Source of the DNA: Agromyces cerinus
GTDB taxonomy: Bacteria > Actinomycetota > Actinomycetes > Actinomycetales > Microbacteriaceae
Reading direction: 5' to 3'
Assembly: GCF_016907835.1 (NCBI RefSeq)
Contig: NZ_JAFBCT010000001.1
Span: forward strand, 2,356,001 to 2,420,000
Length of the DNA stretch: 64,000 bases
Below, piece after piece: positions 59,709 to 64,000 of this stretch; the stretch's first letter is position 1; the number at the start of each line of letters is the position of its first letter. The translations under genes were made by a program, and so were the position numbers. The notes beneath the pieces are model-generated. The model searched no databases. It saw only the letters and a program-made list of their open reading frames with translations, and had not been told where the DNA came from.

Positions 59709-60371
59709 TCACCGATCAGGCAGCTGCAAGGGGTGCGCGGATGCCTCGCGGTCCTCGTCGTTCACGCGGGCGAGCCCCTCGGGCACGAGCCCGTCGCGCC
59801 AACGCCGGAGCACGCCGCGCGGCACCTCCTCGGCCACGAGCGCGAAGGCGAAGTGGTCGCTCCAGACCCCGTTGATGTGGATGAACCGCCGCCGGAGCCC
59901 CTCGTAGCGGAAGCCGAGCTTGTCGACCACCCTGAGCGACGGCCCGTTCTCGGGCCGGATGCAGATCTCCATGCGATGCAGCCGCAGGGCGGCGAAGCAG
60001 TAGTCGGTGGCGAGCGCCACCGCCGTCGGCGTGATGCCGCGCCCCGCGACCTCCTGGGCGACCCAGTAGCCGATCGTCGCCGACGACAGCGAGCCGTACG
60101 CGATCGACGAGACGTTCAGCTGCCCGACCAGCGCGCCGTCCACCTCGATGATGAACGGCAACGCGTGGCCGCTGCGCGCGTGGGCCAGCAGGTTGCGGAT
60201 GCTGCCCCGGGTGTCGATCACCGAGCCGCCGCCCGGATACGTCGCCTCCCATTGCCGGAGCCACCCGCGGTTGGCGAGCAGCACCCGCTCGAGCGGTTTC
60301 GCGTCACGGACGCGGATGGGTCGCAGCGTGACGTCGCCGTCTCGCAGGGTGGGCACGGCGACTGCGGGCAT
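59709..60371 (-). CDS. GNAT acetyltransferase, RimJ/RimL type
   Basis: A 220-residue acetyltransferase of the RimJ/RimL group: RPIRVRDAKPLERVL at the start, IGYWVAQEVAGRGITPTAVAL as acetyl-CoA site, and NGPSLRVVDKLGFRYEG with the conserved N-S spacing. Members acetylate ribosomal protein N-termini or small molecules. ATG 60371 is 2 bp after the galU stop, so both are co-transcribed. Confidence 0.87.
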   Translation of the reverse strand: MPAVAVPTLRDGDVTLRPIRVRDAKPLERVLLANRGWLRQWEATYPGGGSVIDTRGSIRNLLAHARSGHALPFIIEVDGALVGQLNVSSIAYGSLSSATIGYWVAQEVAGRGITPTAVALATDYCFAALRLHRMEICIRPENGPSLRVVDKLGFRYEGLRRRFIHINGVWSDHFAFALVAEEVPRGVLRRWRDGLVPEGLARVNDEDREASAHPLQLPDR

Positions 60372-60373
60372 GC

Positions 60374-61273
60374 TCAGACTGTATCGAGTCCTGCCGCGTA
60401 CTCCACGAGCCACGGGCGGAGATCGGGTCCGAGGTCGTCACGATCCGCGGCGAGCTGGATGACCGCCTTGATGTAGTCGAGCTTGTCGCCCGTGTCGTAG
60501 CGGCGGCCCCGGAAGACGACGCCGTACACGCCGCCGGTGCCCTCGACATCGCCCGCCATGGTCATGAGCGCGTCGGTCAGCTGGATCTCGCCGCCCTTGC
60601 CCGGCGGAGTGTGCTCGAGGATGTCGAACACCTCGGGCTTCAGCACGTAGCGGCCGATCACCGCGTAGTTCGAGGGCGCGACGTCCTTCGCCGGCTTCTC
60701 GACGAGGCCCGTGACGCGCACCACGTCGGGGTCGTCGGTGGCTTCGACCGCCGCGGCGCCGTAGAGGTGGATCGAGTCGGGGTCGACTTCGAGGAGCGCG
60801 ACGATCGAGGCATCCCTCGCGCCCTGCTCCTCGAGCATGCGCGTCAGCAGGATGTCGCGGGCGTCGATGATGTCATCGCCGAGCAGCACGGCGAACGGCT
60901 GGTCGCCGACGTGCATGCGCGCCCGGAGCACCGCGTGCCCGAGCCCGAGCGGGTCGCCCTGGCGCACGTAGTGCATGTCGGCGAGGTCGGTCGACTCGTT
61001 GACCTTCGCGAGCTTCGCGGTGTCGCCCTTCGCCTCGAGTGTCGCCTCGAGCTCGGCGACGCGGTCGAAGTGGTTCTCGAGGGCGTTCTTGTTGCGCCCG
61101 GTCACCATCAGCACGTCGGTGAGTCCGGCTCCGACCGCCTCTTCGACGACGTACTGGATGGCCGGCCGATCGACGACCGGGAGCATCTCCTTGGGCATCG
61201 CCTTCGTCGCGGGCAGGAAGCGAGTGCCGAGTCCCGCTGCCGGGATGACGGCCTTCGTGATCCGTTGAGTCAT
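60374..61273 (-). CDS. galU: UTP-glucose-1-phosphate uridylyltransferase
   Basis: A 299-residue nucleotidyltransferase forming UDP-glucose from UTP and glucose-1-phosphate. AAGLGTRFLPATKAMPKE (12-29) binds the nucleotide, and VEKPAKDVAPSNYAVIGRY and GEIQLTDAL are GalU motifs. UDP-glucose feeds cell-envelope glycans and glycolipids. A TACGCT box (61286-61281) is seven bases before ATG 61273, so leaderless; divergent from the cyclo-ligase gene 63 bp away, each with its own -10. Confidence 0.94.
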   Translation of the reverse strand: MTQRITKAVIPAAGLGTRFLPATKAMPKEMLPVVDRPAIQYVVEEAVGAGLTDVLMVTGRNKNALENHFDRVAELEATLEAKGDTAKLAKVNESTDLADMHYVRQGDPLGLGHAVLRARMHVGDQPFAVLLGDDIIDARDILLTRMLEEQGARDASIVALLEVDPDSIHLYGAAAVEATDDPDVVRVTGLVEKPAKDVAPSNYAVIGRYVLKPEVFDILEHTPPGKGGEIQLTDALMTMAGDVEGTGGVYGVVFRGRRYDTGDKLDYIKAVIQLAADRDDLGPDLRPWLVEYAAGLDTV

Positions 61274-61336
61274 GCGACTCAGCGTACCTGTAGGCCCTCG
61301 GAGGAGTTCCGGCCGCTTCGTCCTAGGATGTGTGCC

Positions 61337-61915
61337 ATGCCCGACGAACCGGATGTGGACAAGCGCATCCTCCGCGCCGAACTGCGCGAGCGACGCCGGA
61401 ACATGCCCGCTCACGAGCGCGAGCTCGCGACCGAGGGCTTCACCGCGCGCCTCGAGGAGCTGATCGGCTCGACCGAGGCGGAGTCGATCTCCTGCTACCT
61501 GTCGATGCCGACCGAGCCGAACACGCGGCCGTTCGTGAACTGGGCGGAGGCCCGCGGCATCCGCGTCCTGTTCCCCGTCACGCGCGAAGACGGCCTGCTC
61601 GACTGGACCGTCGGCGAGGAGGAGACCGAGACGCTCGGCCTCCACGGCACGCCCGAGGCGGTCGGCGAACTGCTCGGCCCGATGGCCATCAACGACGTCG
61701 ATCTCATCATCGTGCCGGCCGCCGCGATCGACGCGACGGGCATGCGACTCGGCTGGGGCAGGGGCTATTTCGACAAGACCCTCGGATCGATGGGAAAATG
61801 TCCCCCGGTGTACGCCGTGGTCTTCGACAGCGAGTTCGTCGAGACCGTGCCGCGTGAGGTGCACGATCAAGGCGTCAACGGCGTCGTGACGCCCACGCGC
61901 ATCATCGCGTTCTGA
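61337..61915 (+). CDS. 5-formyltetrahydrofolate cyclo-ligase
   Basis: A 192-residue MTHFS-type enzyme that converts 5-formyl-THF to 5,10-methenyl-THF using ATP. The family motif GWGRGYFD is at 139-146, and KRILRAELRERRRNM at the N-terminus is typical. ATG 61337 is seven bases after TAGGAT (61324-61329), implying leaderless; an ATG at 61328 falls inside the -10. It precedes the FmdB and mscL genes, with a short gap to FmdB, in a conserved actinobacterial order. Confidence 0.92.
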   Translation: MPDEPDVDKRILRAELRERRRNMPAHERELATEGFTARLEELIGSTEAESISCYLSMPTEPNTRPFVNWAEARGIRVLFPVTREDGLLDWTVGEEETETLGLHGTPEAVGELLGPMAINDVDLIIVPAAAIDATGMRLGWGRGYFDKTLGSMGKCPPVYAVVFDSEFVETVPREVHDQGVNGVVTPTRIIAF

Positions 61916-61958
61916 CCGGCTGCGGGCCGGCGCATCACCCGAGATCGGAAGAAGCTCC

Positions 61959-62264
61959 ATGCCCACGTATTCCTACCGTTGCACCGAGTGCGACAACGCC
62001 TTCGACATCCACCAGGCGTTCACCGACGACACGCTGACGGTCTGCGAGGTCTGCGGCGGCAAGCTGCGCAAGCTCTTCAACACAATCGGCGTGACCTTCA
62101 ACGGCTCGGGCTTCTACCGCACCGACTCCCGCAACGGCGGATCAGGGTCGTCGGGATCCGGCTCCTCCGGCTCCGCCGGATCGTCGTCGAGCTCCTCCGC
62201 CCCGTCATCGGGCGGCGGAACGTCGGGCGGCGGCTCCTCATCGTCGTCTTCGTCGTCGAAGTGA
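61959..62264 (+). CDS. FmdB-family zinc ribbon protein
   Basis: A 101-residue protein. Cys8/Cys11 and Cys29/Cys32 form the zinc ribbon (YRCTECDNAF and VCEVCGG). The second half is a long Gly/Ser-rich linker-like tail ending in Lys. FmdB proteins are putative regulators; function is not established. Located between the cyclo-ligase and mscL genes. Confidence 0.88.
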   Translation: MPTYSYRCTECDNAFDIHQAFTDDTLTVCEVCGGKLRKLFNTIGVTFNGSGFYRTDSRNGGSGSSGSGSSGSAGSSSSSSAPSSGGGTSGGGSSSSSSSSK

Positions 62265-62347
62265 CCTTCGGCTAACGTGGTGCCCGTCGTTCCGACGACA
62301 ACGGGATCCGCCGAACTCGGATCCGCCGACGACCAAGGGGGAGAGCC

Positions 62348-62761
62348 GTGATCAAGGGCTTCAAGGAATTCATCATGCGGGGCAACGTCATCGACCTCGC
62401 GGTCGCGGTCGTCATCGGCGCCGCGTTCACCTCGGTCGTGAACGCGATCGTCGAAGGGCTCATCAACCCGCTCATCAGCCTGCTGTTCAAGGCCGAAAGC
62501 CTCGATTCGCTCACCTTCCAGCTCGGCACCGCGACGTTCGCCTACGGCTCGATCATCGGCTCGGTCATCTCGTTCCTCGCCGTCGCCGCCGTGGTCTACT
62601 TCGTCTTCGTCATGCCGATGAATCACTTCAAGGAGCGGGCCGAGGCCAAGCGCAAGGCTGGCCAGCCCGACCCCGAAGAGCCCGAGACCGAGCTCACCAT
62701 GCTCGCCCAGATCCGCGACCTGCTCGCAGAGCGGGGCAGCACCGGCGCGCACCGGGAGTGA
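62348..62761 (+). CDS. mscL: Large-conductance mechanosensitive channel MscL
   Basis: A 137-residue channel that opens under membrane tension and lets osmolytes escape. The RGNVIDLAVAVVIGAAF pore helix (11-27), a second transmembrane helix (about 66-90) and a C-terminal charged helix are all present, as a pentamer. GTG 62348 follows GGGGGAG. The stop abuts the stop of the convergent small gene, leaving no room for a separate terminator. Confidence 0.95.
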   Translation: MIKGFKEFIMRGNVIDLAVAVVIGAAFTSVVNAIVEGLINPLISLLFKAESLDSLTFQLGTATFAYGSIIGSVISFLAVAAVVYFVFVMPMNHFKERAEAKRKAGQPDPEEPETELTMLAQIRDLLAERGSTGAHRE

Positions 62762-62974
62762 TCAGGTCTGCTTCCAGTGTGGAGGCCGGTCGCGGGTCAG
62801 GCGTTCGTCGTCGGATGACCCGCGGCCGGCCTTCTGCTTGCGGGGCGTCGCCGGTTCGTTCGGCCGGTCGACCGGCGTCTCGGGCGACGGATCCGAACCG
62901 GGCGCGGGCGTGAGCCGTGCACGGCGCGCCCGCCCGCCGGCGCGTTCGACGCGCTGACGCGGTTCCTCGGTCAT
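62762..62974 (-). CDS. Small basic hypothetical protein, 70 aa
   Basis: A highly basic, proline-rich and probably disordered protein with no recognisable domain. ATG 62974 overlaps the stop of the helicase-REase gene by 4 bp, which favours a real, translationally coupled gene. Composition (Arg, Pro, Asp) makes a spurious frame possible. Confidence 0.5.
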   Translation of the reverse strand: MTEEPRQRVERAGGRARRARLTPAPGSDPSPETPVDRPNEPATPRKQKAGRGSSDDERLTRDRPPHWKQT

Positions 62975-64000
62975 CGGCCTTCGGCCGCGGCATCCGCCGT
63001 TCGCTCGGCATCCGGCCGCCCGAGCAGTGACGCGACCCGCGAGGCGACCGCCTCGGGGTTGCCGAAGAGTTCGAAGCTGTGCACCCGCAGGTAGTGCCAG
63101 CCGAGTCGGCGCAGCACGTCGGGGCGCAGCCGCAGCGACTCGCGCAGGCTGAGCCCGGCGAGTGCGTCGTCGGTCTCGACGACGACCGCCTTCCCCGCGT
63201 TCGCAGCGGCGAGGGCGAGTCGACCTCGATGACCGACGCTGACCCGGATGCCGCGGCGCTGGAGCCGTGCGGCCAGGTCGTGCAGCATCGAGGGGGCCTC
63301 GCCGGTCGCGCTCGGCCCTGCCGCGCGCTCCTCGGTCTGCGTGAGCACGTTCGCGAGCGCGAGCACGCCGTGACTCTGGCGGTCCTCGTCGATGTCTTCG
63401 GGCCGGAACGCCGACACGACGTCCATCGAGCGTCGCGCCCGAGTCATGCCGACAGCGAGCAGCCGGTCGCCGCCGGGTTCGCCGAGCGAGCCGAAGTTCG
63501 AGAGCAGGCGGCCGTGCGGGGTGCGGCCGTAGCCGACGGAGAAGATCACCCGGTCGCGGCTCTGCGCGACGGCCTGCTCGAGGGTCAGCACGGTGAACGG
63601 CTCGGCGCGGTCCTTCAGGATGAAGTCCGAGAGGTCGGTGCGCTTGGCGAAGGCCGCGAGCACCGCCTGGTGCACCCGGCCCGCGTGTTTCGTGCTCGCA
63701 GTGATGACCATGAGCGATTCGCGGGGTCGCTTGACCGCGTGCTCCATGACGAGTTCGACGACCTTCGCGACCTCGGTGTCGATCGACTCGACGGTGCCGG
63801 TGACGGTGTCGGGCAGGCCGTTTCCCGCGACGTAGTGCAGGCCGAGGCTGCCATGGCCGAGGAAGCTGCCCGCCCAGGGCAGCGAGGCGATGCGCCCCGC
63901 GTAGAACCGGTTGTTGACGAGCTCGGCGAGGTCCTCGCCGCCGGCGCGGTAGCTGCGGGTCAGTGTGAGCGTCGGCAGCAGTTCGCCGAGTCGTGCGAGC
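62971..64000 (-). CDS. Superfamily I helicase with C-terminal REase_MTES_1575 domain (N-terminus beyond window)
   Basis: The visible C-terminal 342 residues show late helicase motifs: TLTRSYRAGGEDLAELVNNRFY, VITASTKHAGRVHQAV, IFSVGYGRTPHGRLLSNFG and LLAVGMTRARRSMDVVSAF (the VGxTRA motif VI). A PD-(D/E)XK-like domain follows, with the end segment RRLGWHYLRVHSFELFGNPEAVASRVASLLG of REase_MTES_1575. Such proteins, often with a DUF4011 part, occur in nucleic-acid conflict or repair contexts. The frame is open to the window edge, so the start and the early motifs cannot be checked. Confidence 0.82.
   Translation of the reverse strand, partial: LARLGELLPTLTLTRSYRAGGEDLAELVNNRFYAGRIASLPWAGSFLGHGSLGLHYVAGNGLPDTVTGTVESIDTEVAKVVELVMEHAVKRPRESLMVITASTKHAGRVHQAVLAAFAKRTDLSDFILKDRAEPFTVLTLEQAVAQSRDRVIFSVGYGRTPHGRLLSNFGSLGEPGGDRLLAVGMTRARRSMDVVSAFRPEDIDEDRQSHGVLALANVLTQTEERAAGPSATGEAPSMLHDLAARLQRRGIRVSVGHRGRLALAAANAGKAVVVETDDALAGLSLRESLRLRPDVLRRLGWHYLRVHSFELFGNPEAVASRVASLLGRPDAERTADAAAEGR

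Noticed and set aside
62304..62329. Two direct copies of GGATCCGCCGA upstream of mscL
   Set aside because: The repeat is short, with no dyad and no other copies noticed; it is likely chance in GC-rich DNA.

Overview
The window is about 70% GC outside the rRNA genes, with dense gene packing, many 4-bp start/stop overlaps, GTG and TTG starts, and many start codons directly preceded by a TANNNT box. Together with the rRNA operon layout (16S-23S-5S with no tRNA in the spacer) and the protein set, this points to a chromosomal segment of an actinobacterium of the order Micrococcales, most likely family Microbacteriaceae. The genus cannot be fixed from sequence reading alone. I see no transposase, integrase, phage gene, plasmid gene or CRISPR array. 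The content looks like core and lightly accessory chromosome.

Region 1-2.7 kb holds a leftward operon: a four-helix membrane protein, a small Xre-type regulator and two zinc-free MDR oxidoreductases (the second cut by the window edge), all joined by 4-bp overlaps. It has a strong sigma70-like promoter flanked by two TGTCA dyads. Region 2.7-8.2 kb is a rightward carbohydrate operon: MFS transporter, GH2 glycosidase, DUF2804 protein and a LacI regulator, behind a perfect 18-bp palindrome. Region 8.2-9.0 kb has a SugE/Gdx guanidinium exporter under a guanidine-III riboswitch, and a small ABM-domain protein. Region 9.1-11.1 kb is a metY and CoA-binding-protein pair.

Region 11.1-13.7 kb is a leftward module of small HTH protein, stand-alone Clp N-domain protein, ABC ATPase and ABC permease, with a leaderless promoter embedded in dyads. 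From 13.7 to 27.3 kb come hydrolases, GNAT acetyltransferases, L-serine dehydratase, a rhodanese, an M18 aminopeptidase, a J-domain/NERD fusion, a class I methyltransferase, PnuC with a DUF3054 partner, and a DUF255 thioredoxin-fold protein. The rrn operon fills 27.45-33.1 kb and is transcribed leftward into two tandem terminators.

Region 33.5-44 kb has an aldo/keto reductase, a DUF1684 protein, a CPBP protease, HrpA helicase (carrying a 15-bp tandem repeat), a polar amino acid ABC transporter and an MFS transporter. Region 44-51.4 kb has a second aldo/keto reductase, a DUF4349 lipoprotein, an acyl-CoA dehydrogenase, an AlaX-like protein, a KhtT/KhtU-type K+/H+ antiporter pair and a luciferase-like monooxygenase. 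Region 51.6-58.3 kb has an F420-dependent NADP reductase-like protein, an M20 peptidase, two drug-efflux-type MFS proteins, AlkD and an internally duplicated membrane protein. Region 58.4-64 kb has tRNA-Ala(CGC), galU, a RimJ-like acetyltransferase, 5-formyl-THF cyclo-ligase, an FmdB zinc ribbon, mscL and the C-terminal end of a helicase-REase_MTES_1575 protein.

No clearly new system stands out. The observations most worth follow-up are the HTH/Clp-N/ABC module, the J-NERD fusion with an altered nuclease motif, the guanidine-III riboswitch, the very regular leaderless start architecture, and repeats that sit inside coding sequence.
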